64,000 bases of DNA from Rhyzopertha dominica. Lineage: Eukaryota > Arthropoda > Insecta > Coleoptera > Bostrichidae. The notes beneath the pieces are model-generated. The model saw only the letters and a program-made list of their open reading frames with translations. It did not search any database and was not told where the DNA came from. The stretch covers positions 26,035,786 through 26,099,785 of the forward strand of contig QCXZ01000041.1 of NCBI GenBank assembly GCA_025024175.1, given 5' to 3'. Positions 22,100 through 32,426 of the stretch are shown here, piece by piece. Position 1 is the first letter of the stretch. Each line of letters opens with the position of its first letter. Both the position numbers and the translations under genes were made by a program.

Positions 22100-23940
22100 A
22101 ATGTCCGACTGCTTGCATTTTAATAGAAAATCGTTCTTCTATTAAGTGCCACAGTTGTGCTTGACATGTCCAATAATTTCAGAGATTGACTGTGTAGTAG
22201 TTTCTGGTAATGCATTCGCACTGAATACGGTAAATACCCGGCGTATGTAGAGGGTCCGTCTGGTCCTTTATGGATCTTAACTGTTGTGATAACTTACTGG
22301 TAGGTTTGAATATGGTTTTAACGCCCTTTCGTTTTAATAGTCGACCAATTTTATCGGTGTGTATATAGGGCAGACATGTTGTAGGAACTACACCTTCAGC
22401 CTCAACCGCTGGTGTTGCGTTGGATGTTCTTCTGGGCTTGATGGCTCTATCGATATCCTTTGTTCTGTATCCATTGGGTCTCAGTGCGGTTTTTAGGTGG
22501 TTCAGTTCTTCTTGCAGGTATTGTGGATGCTATTTCCCTTGCGTGGTATACCAAAGTTTTTATGATGCCTCTCTTCTGTGCAGGATGGTGGTTCGACTCT
22601 GCGTGTAGATACCTGTCCGTATGAGTTTGTTTTTGATAGACCCTATGAGCCAGCTTGCCATTGTGTGTTTCGTAGCCAACACATCCAGGAAAGGTATGGA
22701 GTCGTTGTGTTCTACTTCCATGGTGAATCGGATGTTGGGGTGTCTGCTGTTTAGGTGGTCGAGAAATTCGTGTAGGGTGGCCTTTCCATGCAGTCAGATT
22801 ACAAAAGTATCGTCGACATATCTATACCAATGCTTGGGGCTCTTCGTAGCTGTAGCCAGTGCATCCTCTTCGAATTTTTCCATAAAGATGTTGGCCATCA
22901 CAGGGCTTAATGGATTTCCCATGGCAACACCATCCTTCTGCTTGTAGAAAGTGCCACTCCATAAAAAATAGCTCGATGTTAGGCACTGTTTTGTTAAAGT
23001 CACCTCCTCCTTGGGTAACCATGCTAGTAGTAAATCCATGGCGTCGTTAGCGGGTACTTTCGTGAATAGCGATTCCACATCGAAACTTACTAGCAAGTCG
23101 GATTGCTTAATCTCGATGTTTTGTAAGATCTCCATGAAATGTGACGAATTCCTTATGTGGTGTGGAGAATGGCCCATAAACGTCTTCAGCTTGGTAGCGA
23201 GGTGTTTTGCTACCTGGTATGTTGGGAAGCCTATCGTGCTCACAATGGGTAGTAGGGGTACTCCATCTTTATGAATTTTTGGCAGTCCGTAGAGCCTCGG
23301 GGCTCTGCTTTCGGATGGTAGCAGTGCCTTTTTAACCTCTAGATCCCACGTTGTCTTATTTGTCAGGTCCTTGATCTTCCTCTCGATTTTCTTGGTTGGA
23401 TCCGTGTCGAGTATTTTGTATGTGCCTGGGTCTAAGAGGCTTTCTATCTTGGTTTCGTAGTCGGAGGTGTTCATAATAACTGTTGCGTTTCCCTTGTCTG
23501 CCTTAAGGACAACAATCTCCTGGTCTGCTCGTAATTCTCTGAGTGCCACTCTCTCTTCTTTCGTAATATTGTTTTTTGGTGGTTTTGCATGCTTGATTAT
23601 CCTACATGCTTCCATTCTCACTTCCTCCGAGTCGATTTGAGGTAAGGTATGTATCACCCCTTCGACGCCAGCGATGATGTCTTCTGTTGGTATGGTTTTC
23701 AGAGTAAGAGCAAAGTTTCCTCCCTTTGCTAGAATGCTGGTTGCAGCTGCCGGGATACTCTTGTTACTTAGATTAATAACAATCTTCTCCATACTTAGCG
23801 TTGGTTTATTCTCCTCTTGATCGTAACCCCTCAGCTGTTGGTACTTCCTTATTTGTCTGGATGTGCACTCACGATATTCGGCTTCGGCTGCGTTGGTCGT
23901 CATTCCGTCTATCTTCTCTCAAGTGGCTCGTTCCAAGATT
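22100..23940 (-). mobile_element. Penelope-like retroelement (RT plus GIY-YIG remnant), antisense in CIP2A intron 5
   Basis: A 369-residue minus-strand frame (23903-22794) carries a well-preserved Penelope-type reverse transcriptase. Motifs in order are LYGLPKIHKDGVPLLPIVS, SFDVESLFTKVP, KDGVAMGNPLSPVMANIFM and the catalytic YRYVDDTFVI. The frame then meets a TGA at 22796-22794. Beyond it, in the same frame, the protein continues HGKATLHEFLDHLNSRHPNI and LPFLDV-type sequence (SIPFLDVLATKH) to about 22580. A second frame resumes with GIYRIQCEC near 22215-22250, the start of the GIY-YIG endonuclease typical of these elements. The 5' part looks truncated near 23940. The element is opposite to the host gene. 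Confidence 0.82.
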
Positions 23941-24200
23941 TTGCCAAGATATAGGTGGTGTTGATACAGTTCCCAGGAAATCCTGTCTAAAGTTCTTCTC
24001 GTGTGGTGGATCTGCTCTGTGTAGTAGTTTCTTTTTTTTTTGTAGTATTTTAAAATTAATAGAATGGACATGTAATTAGAGATCTTGATTTAGAACAACC
24101 AAAGCAGTATTTTTATAGTGTCTTAAATTATTTACTTTCTTACTTGATAACTCGAAATTAGTTTTCTAAGCTCCACTTTACATAATAATTTTTTTTATAG

Positions 24201-24749
24201 CAAGCCATTTCAGAAAACAATCTTATAAGTGTTTCTACATCACATGTTATGGAATTATATGAATACAAAATAGCAGCCATGAGTCACTCTGAACGAGTGT
24301 CAATGGCGAGCATAGAAGCTGCCTCACAGCGTTGTATGCACCTGCAGCACCGAGTAGCTCAGCTATCCACCGAATTGAATAGACTTCACCAGTTATTTAT
24401 TGGCACCCAACAAAATTATGAAGTAGCAACTAAGAAGGTAGAAGAAATTACAGAATCAATGAAGGATATAGAGGAAAAATATACAGTAGAGAGAGAGAAG
24501 TATAAGGAATGTAAAAGCAAGCTGCAGGTGAAAGAGCAAAGTGTGGCAAAACTACAGGTACTGACTGAAGAATTAGATAGAAAAAATGCAGAATTAGCAA
24601 AAGAGAAGTTGGCAGCTGACGAACAGAATATTGCTTACAAAAAAGTAATTGTTAAGTTGGAAGAAAATATTCAGAGGAAAGAAAAGATTGATGAGAGAAA
24701 TAAGGAAAGTTTGAAACAAGCCAATGCAGGAATTGAAATTTTGCGAAAG
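24201..24749 (+). CDS. Cip2a: CIP2A-like protein, exon 6 (coiled coil)
   Basis: This exon gives 183 residues from QAISENNLISVSTSHVMELY to AGIEILRK, in phase 0 on both sides (TTTATAG acceptor, AAG|GTTTGT donor). VSTSHVMELYEYKIAAMS aligns with the human CIP2A segment ISDIMDVYEMKLSTLAS, which opens the C-terminal coiled coil. The rest is long charged heptad sequence (QLSTELNRLHQLFIGTQQNY, EITESMKDIEEKYTVERE). Confidence 0.85.
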
Positions 24750-24845
24750 GTTTGTAGCATTTTATTATAAAAAAAAATGTTACCTACTTGCAAGCTTTGT
24801 CTCAGTGTATTATCAAAATTATATGTAACATCTTAATTTTTGTAG
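24750..24845 (+). other. CIP2A intron 6 (96 bp)
   Basis: A short GT-AG intron (GTTTGT...TTTTTGTAG). If it were read through, the frame would stop at once with ...CSILL, so splicing is needed to reach exon 7. Confidence 0.7.
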
Positions 24846-24995
24846 CAAAAAGCTGAGTTGGAGAGTAAGCTATTAACCAAGGAAAACGAACTAGCAGCTG
24901 CACTTCAAAACTTGAAACGCACACGGGAAGAACTAGAGGAAAAACGTCGCGTGATGGAAACGATAACAAGAATGGTATCTTCACAAAAAACATAA
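24846..24995 (+). CDS. Cip2a: CIP2A-like protein, exon 7 (C-terminus)
   Basis: Gives 49 residues, from QKAELESKLLTKENELAAAL to METITRMVSSQKT, then TAA at 24993-24995. It aligns with the human C-terminal KAQLEGRLEEKESLVKLQ...IAMIHSLSG. An ATTAAA at 25082-25087 is a candidate poly(A) signal. On the opposite strand the same bases give a hydrophobic frame that is only a shadow. Confidence 0.82.
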   Translation, partial: QKAELESKLLTKENELAAALQNLKRTREELEEKRRVMETITRMVSSQKT

Positions 24996-25081
24996 ATACT
25001 TATAACTATGTAACAAATATAGATTCCTTTTATAAATTATACTTTTTATTTTTGTGATATTTTTGACTTTATTATATTATA

Positions 25082-25087
25082 ATTAAA
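25082..25087 (+). terminator. Candidate CIP2A poly(A) signal
   Basis: ATTAAA lies 87 bases after the CIP2A stop codon. No AATAAA was seen between the stop codon and this hexamer. Confidence 0.35.
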
Positions 25088-25489
25088 AACTTGTTATTTG
25101 TTTTATATACTTACGGAACCCATCTCTATGGTTTGAAAACGTATATGCAAAAGGTCTTTAAAAATGTGAAGGTAAAGGTAGAAAGACAAGTCTGTTTGCT
25201 GTAGTGAGGAAGTGAAAAAATCGGGTCATCTGCTTCAGATCAACAAAATATAGGTTAGAATTTCTTTATAGGGGAATTAGTCTAGTGAATCAGGTGGTCC
25301 TAAATTTGTTGCTGTGAGCCATATAAATGAGGGTGGGAGGCTTATGTATGAATAGAATTAGAGCAATAATTACTAGTCTCGCCAAGCTTACTCAACTGCA
25401 TTTCTTGCCATCCTCTCAACTCTATCATATGAAGAACATTTGTATAGTTTGCCTACACTTAACTAGCATGTAGAAGTCATGTCGTACAG

Positions 25490-25635
25490 GACGGTGGTGA
25501 AAATAATGATGCGCCCATTTCGCTACAACTCGATATTCAGTTGCGGACAACGTAGATGTCGCAAAAGAAGAGATACATCCTCCTTTCTTTAATCCTCTGG
25601 TGGTATACTCAAACAAGTTTTAGTATTTAATGCTA
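25490..25635 (+). repeat. Left arm (outer part) of a large inverted repeat
   Basis: This block matches, in inverted orientation, 36772-36927. Shared blocks include GCCCATTTCGC, TTGCGGACAACGT, GGTGGTATACTC and AACAAGTTTTA. Its continuation (32427-32630) is displaced by the mariner insertion at 25638-32424. The two arms enclose about 11 kb of nested elements. The family is not recognised. Confidence 0.6.
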
Positions 25636-25731
25636 TACAGGGTCCGTTCCATAAATATCGAACATTTTTCAGGAAAAATACTTTTATTGAAATTTTTTGT
25701 ACAAAGCATTAATATTCTTCAAAATAACATC

Positions 25732-26460
25732 ATCCCGCATCAATGTACTTTTGGAGGCGGGTTTTCCATGCCCAGAAGGCCCCCTGTAAGACATCGACGG
25801 AAAGGTCCTTAAGCGCCCTCGTCGAAGCCTCTTGGATGTTCCTCACGGAGCTCCAATGCTTGCCTTTGGTGCGGGGAAACAAAAGGAAGTCTGACGGGGT
25901 GATGTCAGGACTGTAGGCAGGCTGGGGGACCATCGAGACACCCGCTTTGGCCAGGTAGTCGCCAACAATGAAGGCCGTGTGTTCTGGGGCATTGTCGTGG
26001 TGAAACTGCCAAGTCTCTTTCATGTCTGGCTGCACGTGGTTGACCCCTCTGCTGGAGTCTTTTGAGCACTTCCACATTGAATTGAGGATCTGGACTATCA
26101 ACTGCACTCTCTGACGACAAACCTTGTCAAGTACATGGTCCATTTTTTTGTCGGTTCAGGACGTTGAAGGCCAACCAGAGTGGGCTTCGTCGGCGACGTC
26201 TTTCCTGCCGTCCCGGAACATCTTGTGCCACTTCCGAACCGNTGATTCGGACNAAGCTTTNTTCTTGAAGGCCTGTTGAATCAGCTGGTTGTTTTCCACA
26301 GTGTTTTACCGAGTTCAACACAAAATTTCACTCCACTACTTTTCTTTGCCAAGCGGAGCGCTTCCAAACGTTTGGTTAGCCTCCCAAAAAAGTGTTCGAT
26401 ATACAGTAGCGTGCAAAAAAAATCGGACACAGTGAAATTTTTTTGAACGTCGGATAACTC
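25732..26460 (-). pseudogene. Mariner (DD34D) transposase remnant
   Basis: Reading down from 26400: RLEALRLAKKSSGVKFCVE, then frameshifted HTH sequence with three ambiguous bases (26242, 26253, 26261), then from 26143 a frame with KETWQFHHDNAPEHTAF and AYSPDITPSDFLLFPRTKGK. Thirty-four residues separate the second and third catalytic Asp, which gives the DD34D class. The first Asp region is deleted. Confidence 0.75.
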
Positions 26461-26723
26461 ATGAATGTTACCAATTGACACGGGGTTTTTGCTGTTTGAT
26501 TCTCATTTTCTTGTTAACATTTCCAATAAATATTGTTGAGATTGGTTCACTGTATGAAAAGTTACGGTATCACGTTTCAATGCATATCAAAATCTAACCG
26601 TGCAAAAAAACCGGACAGTCACAATTTATAGTAAAACATAAAATTTATTTACAGAACCACAAAATTAACATTTATCTGACACAACTATGGATTAATATTT
26701 AGTCGCAAAACTCTTTACGGCAA

Positions 26724-27135
26724 TCATAGCAGCACAACGGGACGGCACGGAGTCGACACCAAACTGATGATTTTCTTGAGGAGAATTTTCTTCCATTCCG
26801 CCTCCAGCGCAGCCATCAAGTCGTCCGCTTTCTTAAATTTTCGGACGCAGACGTGCCTTCCTAGCTCTTCCCACAAGTGCTCGATCGGATTGAGGTCCGG
26901 CGACTGTGCTGGGCAGTACACATTTTCTCGGTGGCGTGCGGAAGCTTAACCTCTTCCAATATCAAACGATATTGGTTGGCGTTCATCTTGCCGTCCACAC
27001 GTCTCAACAGACCGACCAAGACACAGCCGAAGCGGCCTGAAAAATAAACTATAGCTTAGTTCACATTTTCAGAAATTTCTAGAGAAGATTACCCCAAATC
27101 ATTACGTTTCTACCACCGTGCTTGATAGTGGGGAC
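26724..27135 (-). pseudogene. Tc1 transposase C-terminal half, left arm
   Basis: The minus strand encodes KHGGRNVMIWG near 27090-27125, then after broken frames SPDLNPIEHLWEEL and AALEAEWKKILLKKI to about 26724. This is the third catalytic block (DxxPIEHLWE) and tail of a Tc1 family transposase. The preceding part of the same arm continues at 31454-31540, beyond the TTAA insertion. Confidence 0.75.
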
Positions 27136-29420
27136 TTAAGAGGGATACGAAGTACCGAAATTTAGAGCTTTACGGGATTTACTGTACAGGGCTCAGTTTT
27201 GCACCGATTTTGACAAGCGAGGACTTAGTCGAAAGATGAAAGAACGTTCTACAGTTTGGCTTGATTACATTTCTGATAAATGTCACAGCTGATCGTTAAG
27301 AAATTATTGAAATTGGCTAATTATATCCACATTTGATAGCCACATAAATCGCTTTCAACAACAGTTAATGAAAATTTAATCAAGCCAAACTGTAGTTCAA
27401 TGTTTCCATTACGTATGTTTCAAATCTGGACGGGATTGAAAAAAGAACAATTTAGTTATGTTAAACCCAGTAATGGTCTACACGCCGATATTTTTAGTGT
27501 TCAGCGGCCCGTCGCTATCCCCACTATTTTCTTGTGGCAGCTGCCAGGCCGGTGTTGTCGATGAGCGACGGGAACCGGAAATGTCCGAGCGTGAACAATC
27601 ACTTCATGATTTGGTTACTTGTTTTGGCGCGATATTACAAATCTAGCCAACTGTAAAGTCAATATGGGTAAAAGCGAAAACAAATGTACGGCAAGGATCA
27701 CACACGAAAAAATGAAGGAAACGTCACAAACAAAAAAATAGCTTACGAAGTTTGTACAAGGAATTCTATAATATATAGACGATAGCGATATAAGTATAAT
27801 ACAAATCCAACATATTAAATTATAATGCAGACACTTATTTAAGATCGTGCAACTGCCTATAAGTCGCAATAGTGAAATGAATACCGGTAATATAATATTA
27901 TTGAACCAATAAGTCGTTATAGCGTATTTATTCCCAAAAGCTCTAAATGTTATTTCCTAAAAATGGTTGGCCTTGCTATTGTTATGTTCTGCACTTTCAG
28001 CTGCATTTTGTACTGACAGTTTACTAAGTCAACTTTTAAACTATTTGAGCAAAAATGTTGCGTTCTTCCACATGTACCTGTATACTGTATTAAACAAAGT
28101 TCTCAAGTATTATATTTATTTAGTTAATAATCTCTACAATATGAATATTTTACTGTTATAATGGGATCGGTTTTGAAGTTTAATGAGACCTCATCCGCAA
28201 GCCACTTGTTATAATTTAATAAAATATACCTACACATACATAATATAACCATTAATACAACTTAAAAATAATTATTCCTGTCATTAACTTTCTTTTTAGC
28301 AATATGTTGGACACGTTTCGAAAATGTCATTAATTAATAACTTAGGTAAAAGATTAGTACTGTGTGTGTTTAAAGTTGCCTTATTGAGATATTTCCAATA
28401 AGTTTAATGATTGCCTGAAGATAGAAAATTTTAACAGTGGTATTAAATTAAAAATTGTGTTCTGTGTATCTAAAAGATATTTCACAGATAATGATTAATT
28501 TTGTGCCATGAGATCTTCATTTATTGTCGTTTTAAATTTCTGTATGTTTCCAAAGTTACAGTATTTGCATCTTAACTTGAATATTCAATTTTTGTCTGGC
28601 TTCTAAACTATATTATCTTTATTAATTAAAAGAATTTTGCCTAATGTTATTTATTTTTGTTACCTAGTATATGCAAAAGAATATTTTATTTGACTAAATT
28701 AATTTTTATATACATTTATTACGTAGTATTATTTAATACATTACCAATTTGTTTTATTACATGTAATAATAATTCTTGATTACATTTAGTTTTATGTTAA
28801 GGTAGTTATATGGGTTTATTTAAATTATTAGACAAAATAGCTGAAGTATATTGCATTGGTTGCAGTGCGTAATAGTATGGATATTTTAGTGGTAGAGAAA
28901 ATTCTCTTTGATAACAAAGTCTGGAAGCTGGAAAGATGTGGAATATACGAATTAAGATGCAACAATTGGCAGAGTCTATAGGGATTTTATTTAGAAATGT
29001 TAAAATGAGAGTAAAAGAACATCTCAAGTTATGAAGATTGCTATAAAATTATTCGAGTTATATCGAAACGTCTTGGGATACAAGACATAATTTTGAAATA
29101 ATACCGATACTGAAATTTTACATATTCAGCAAAAGTAGGTATTAAACTTACTAGAAATTTTAAAGATAAAAACACGATCTTGATGAGGCTTTTTTGAGAG
29201 TTTGACGAACAGGCTCAATACTGCGATAAGAAATTTTCTAATAGTTATATGGTCAAAATTTAAGTTACTTGCAGAAATAATTAAGTTCCATTAAAACTGT
29301 TTTGTGTTTAATGGCTTAGTTATTATTTATATCATGCTTTATTAAAATGTAGATGTGATTTAAGGAAGAGGTCTCATCATAACTTTGATTAAAAATAAGG
29401 ATCGCAACTTGTTGATTGTT

Positions 29421-30235
29421 CAAGCTTCAGAAATAGGGGGTATTCGACCTTTTGGTTTAATAAATTAAGTAAACCCTTTTTTCAGTGCCAAGCTTTAGTC
29501 TTTGTTTAAGACGTCATCAGGGCTTCTACTATAAATTTGCAATGGACTAAGCATATAATAACAATAATAGGTTTTACGTAAAACTTACCGAAAGTGAAAT
29601 TAATTTTAAATGAGTTTTATGTTGTGAATGATTTTCCCAATATAGGTACCATGTAATTTCTTCTTCTTTCTGTGTTTCAGTAGTTCGTATTAACAAGACA
29701 TAGATGGATTAATCGTAGAATATTAAAATACAGCTTAAAATTGTATCTACGTTTAAATTCAACACAACTCAACTGAAAAGACAGAAATATAGACAGTGTA
29801 AATATGTCGGCGTCAAAAATCACAGCAACATTTTCTAGTATTTTATATACAGTTAATTATTCAAAATCTGTTCAGATTTGAAAGTTCTGATAAGTTTTTT
29901 TTTGTTCTGTTGAATTTAAACGTACAATTTTAAACTGTACTTTAATGTTCTGCGATTAATTCATCTGTTTCTTCTTAATACGAACTACTGAAACACAGGA
30001 ACAAGAAAATATATATTGGGAAAATAATTAACAACATAAAACTCTTTCAAATTAATCTCACTTTCAATAAGATTTACGTAAAACTTATTATTGTTATTAT
30101 ATGTTTACTCTATTGTAAATTTATTGTAGAAGTTCTGATGATGTCTTAAATAAAGACGAAAGCTTGGCACTGAGAAAAGAGTTTACTTAATTTATTAAAC
30201 CAAAAGGTCGAATACACCCTATTTCTGAAGCTTGG
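29421..30235. mobile_element. Foldback element with hammerhead-like cores in its arms
   Basis: The arms 29421-29780 and about 29890-30235 are imperfect inverted copies. The outer ends read AAGCTTCAGAAATAGGG, then TATTCGACCTTTTGG. Each arm contains a hammerhead-like block: CTGATGA, a 5-bp hairpin stem and GAAA, intact in the right arm at 30135-30161 on the plus strand. In the left arm the minus-strand core at 29520-29494 ends in TAAA instead. There is no coding sequence. The arrangement resembles inverted pseudo-LTRs of Penelope-like elements. Confidence 0.6.
30135..30161 (+). ncRNA. Candidate hammerhead ribozyme core
   Basis: CTGATGA (30135-30141), stem GTCTT/AAGAC around a short loop (30143-30157), and GAAA (30158-30161), the invariant core plus stem II of hammerhead ribozymes. 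Stem I and stem III partners with a cleavage triplet could not be assigned with confidence, so activity is unproven. Confidence 0.45.
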
Positions 30236-31453
30236 TCTCATTATATATAGATATCGAAACTGGTCGCACCAAAACATTAAAATGAGTTAACACTATAACA
30301 CGTCTTGTTATACATACTTATCTTGCAATGATATGAAGCTCCAAAGTTGGGTATATTTTACCATTTACCAAACCAAAATACGATTTAATAAGAATCATGG
30401 GCAATCCTTTTAGTTTAAGGCTAATTAGGTTTGTATGTTTTACTTCACTATTACCGCATTGCCCTAAATAACATGTAATATGTGTGTAACAATGCATATT
30501 ACATTGTCTTATCCGAAATACTACAGAAGAAACCAGAACGGGACAAATATAGTTCATTCGAAGGCCTTATTAAAATCATTTCCGAGTTTTTACATCGGTC
30601 AAATTACCATTTTTATATGTGGATTTATGAAATTAATGTTTTGATAACAACGGTCGCATTTTGTTTAAGATTTAATAATTTTTGTTGGTTAGTTTCAAAA
30701 ACTACCTACGCACTCGAAGGGTTCAAACACTGATTACCGCTGGCGAGTACCCTGTAGGTAGAAATAGAAATGCAAATGTTACACAAAAAAAAACAGCCAC
30801 CCTCCGGTTCGTAATTTCATTACTATTGGTAATAAATGAAATACGCAATTTTATGTAAGCGAGTCTTTGACAACAGGTTAGCAACCTTCCAATAAAAATG
30901 GAAAACAAATACTCATGTAGGTACAACATTTTCAGTGATGCATCGAAATATGCTACAGAAAATGTGCGTTTAAAAATAAAGTTGCATACTGCGCTGAAAT
31001 ATTTAACATTGTATGTTTGACAATATATATTTAGAAAATATCAGTATTCATAAACTTCGATTTGATGTATTACAAATTTCTGTATAGAAAGCCTTAGAGA
31101 TTTCGCAGTAATGACTAATTTATGATCAAGCAGTTTGAGAATATTAATTTTAATATTAAAAAAGTAAATTAATTAGTGTTAAAAATAGCCATTTTAGTAG
31201 TGGAGCGTGTAGCACAACAGTCCGAAATATGGCTAGGCATCAGCAAAAAAAATGAGAACCACTATAATAATACTGATCCTGTAGACGCGCCACAGATATT
31301 CGTCCACATGCCAAAACCGGCCAGTGCAGCGCTATGATTTTACGGCGAGAAGTATTCCCCTGACTTCACTACACCCCTACTGTTGTATATTGGTGGGGAC
31401 GCTCAGCGTCTTGAAACGTGAATTCACGGCAACGCGCGGTCTTCGTATCCCTC

Positions 31454-32406
31454 TTAATAAGGGTGGTCGAAGCATTTTTCCTCCGGCCGGCGCACGAACC
31501 AAATGCCGACCGAAGATACCAAATTAAATTTACTCTCATNCGACCGCGAGAATTCGATCATCCGAACCGGTTCGAAAATCTTGTGGTCGGATGTGAGTAA
31601 ATTTAATTTGGTATCTTTGGACGGCATTCGGTACGTGCGCCGACCGGTCGGAAAACGCTTCGAACACCGTTATAAAGTCTCCACTTAACGGTGGTGGAAA
31701 CGTAATGATTCGATGATAATCTTTCCTAAAAATTTCTGAGTGTGAATTATGGTATAGTGTATCTTTCAGGTTGCTTCAGCCTTGGTCGGTCCGCTCTGAC
31801 GTGTGGACGGCAAGATGAACGCCAACCAATATCGGAAGATATTGGAAGAGTTTATGCTTCCGCACGCCACCAAAAAAATGTGCAGTGCCCAGCACAGTCG
31901 CCAGACCCTCAATTCGATCGAGCATTTGTGGGGAAAGCTTGAAAAGCGCGTCCGCGTCTGAAAATTTAAGAAAGCGGACGAGTTGATGGCAGCGCTGGAG
32001 GCGGAATGGAAGAAAATTCTCCTCAAGAAAATCATCAGTTTGGTGTCGACTCCGTGCCGTCCCGTTATGCTGCTGTGATTGCCGTAAAGAGTTTTCCGAC
32101 TAAATATTAATCCATAGTTGTGTCAGATAAATGTTAATTTTGTGGTTCTGTAAATAAATTTTATGAATTGCTATAAATTTGTGACTGTCCGGTTTTTTTG
32201 CACGGTTAGATTTTGATATGCATTGAAACGTGATACCATAACTTTTCATATACTGAAACAATCCCAACGATATTTATTAGAAATGTCAACAAGAAAATGA
32301 GAAACAAACAGAAAAAACCTCGTGTCAATTGGTAACTTCATTCACGAGTTATCGACGTTCAAAAAAAATTTCACTCAGTGTCCCGTTTTTTTTTTGCACG
32401 CTACTG
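31454..32406 (+). pseudogene. Tc1 transposase C-terminal half, right arm, with the palindrome centre
   Basis: From about 31580 the plus strand reads KILWSDVSKFNLVSLDGIRY, then VRRPVGKRFEHRYKV. A stop interrupts the KHGGGN block, and after frameshifts come AQSPDPQFDRAF-type sequence (normally SPDLNPIEHLW) and a tail ending in the 3' terminal repeat. 31454-31540 is the same DESKF-to-HRY segment in inverted orientation and belongs to the left arm. Confidence 0.7.
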
Positions 32407-32426
32407 TATATGGGACCGANCCTGTA

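Larger units (their letters stand above)
18198..24200 (+). other. CIP2A intron 5 (6 kb) rich in mobile DNA
   Basis: Starts GTAAGG and ends TTTTTTATAG. It contains a mariner relative (18757-20480), diverged direct repeats near 20700-21120, a partial MITE (21480-21635) and a Penelope-like element (22100-23940). All recognisable coding sequence here belongs to transposons on the minus strand. Confidence 0.65.
27140..31453. mobile_element. TTAA-flanked DNA element (4.3 kb, piggyBac- or Kolobok-like target)
   Basis: The ends are GAGGGATACGAAG and its exact reverse complement. They are flanked by TTAA at 27136-27139 and 31454-31457. Removing it rejoins the left Tc1 arm. No transposase could be recognised inside; the interior is A/T-rich, non-coding as far as I can tell, and contains the foldback element at 29421-30235. 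TTAA duplication is used by piggyBac and Kolobok superfamilies. The ends do not start with CCC as most piggyBac ends do, so the superfamily is open. Confidence 0.65.
26404..32406. mobile_element. Palindromic Tc1 derivative, itself interrupted by a TTAA element
   Basis: Both termini read CAGTAGCGTGCAAAAAAAA inward and are flanked by TA (26402-26403 and 32407-32408). Removing the TTAA insertion (27140-31453 plus one TTAA) leaves about 1.69 kb. This consists of two inverted copies of the C-terminal half of a Tc1 element that meet near 31568, where CGAACCGGTTCG is a perfect palindrome. Each arm runs from the DESKF block to the 3' end of Tc1, and neither has the N-terminal DNA-binding half. Because the whole unit sits between TA repeats inside the mariner end, it moved as one element. 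Confidence 0.75.
25638..32424 (-). mobile_element. Mariner element split by a palindromic Tc1 insertion
   Basis: The left end CAGGGTCCGTTCCATAAATA is preceded by TA (25636-25637). The matching right end survives as the 16 bases 32409-32424, followed by TA (32425-32426). Everything between 26404 and 32406 is a later insertion, so the mariner itself is only about 780 bp. Its minus-strand transposase keeps an N-terminal fragment (SGVKFCVELGKTLWKTTS), a helix-turn-helix fragment and the second half of the DD34D catalytic core (HHDNAPEHTAF...YSPDITPSDFLLFP). It is internally deleted and frameshifted. Confidence 0.8.

Noticed and set aside
22420..24079. Several plus-strand frames of 60-108 codons
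   Set aside because: All are shadows of the Penelope-like reverse transcriptase on the minus strand.
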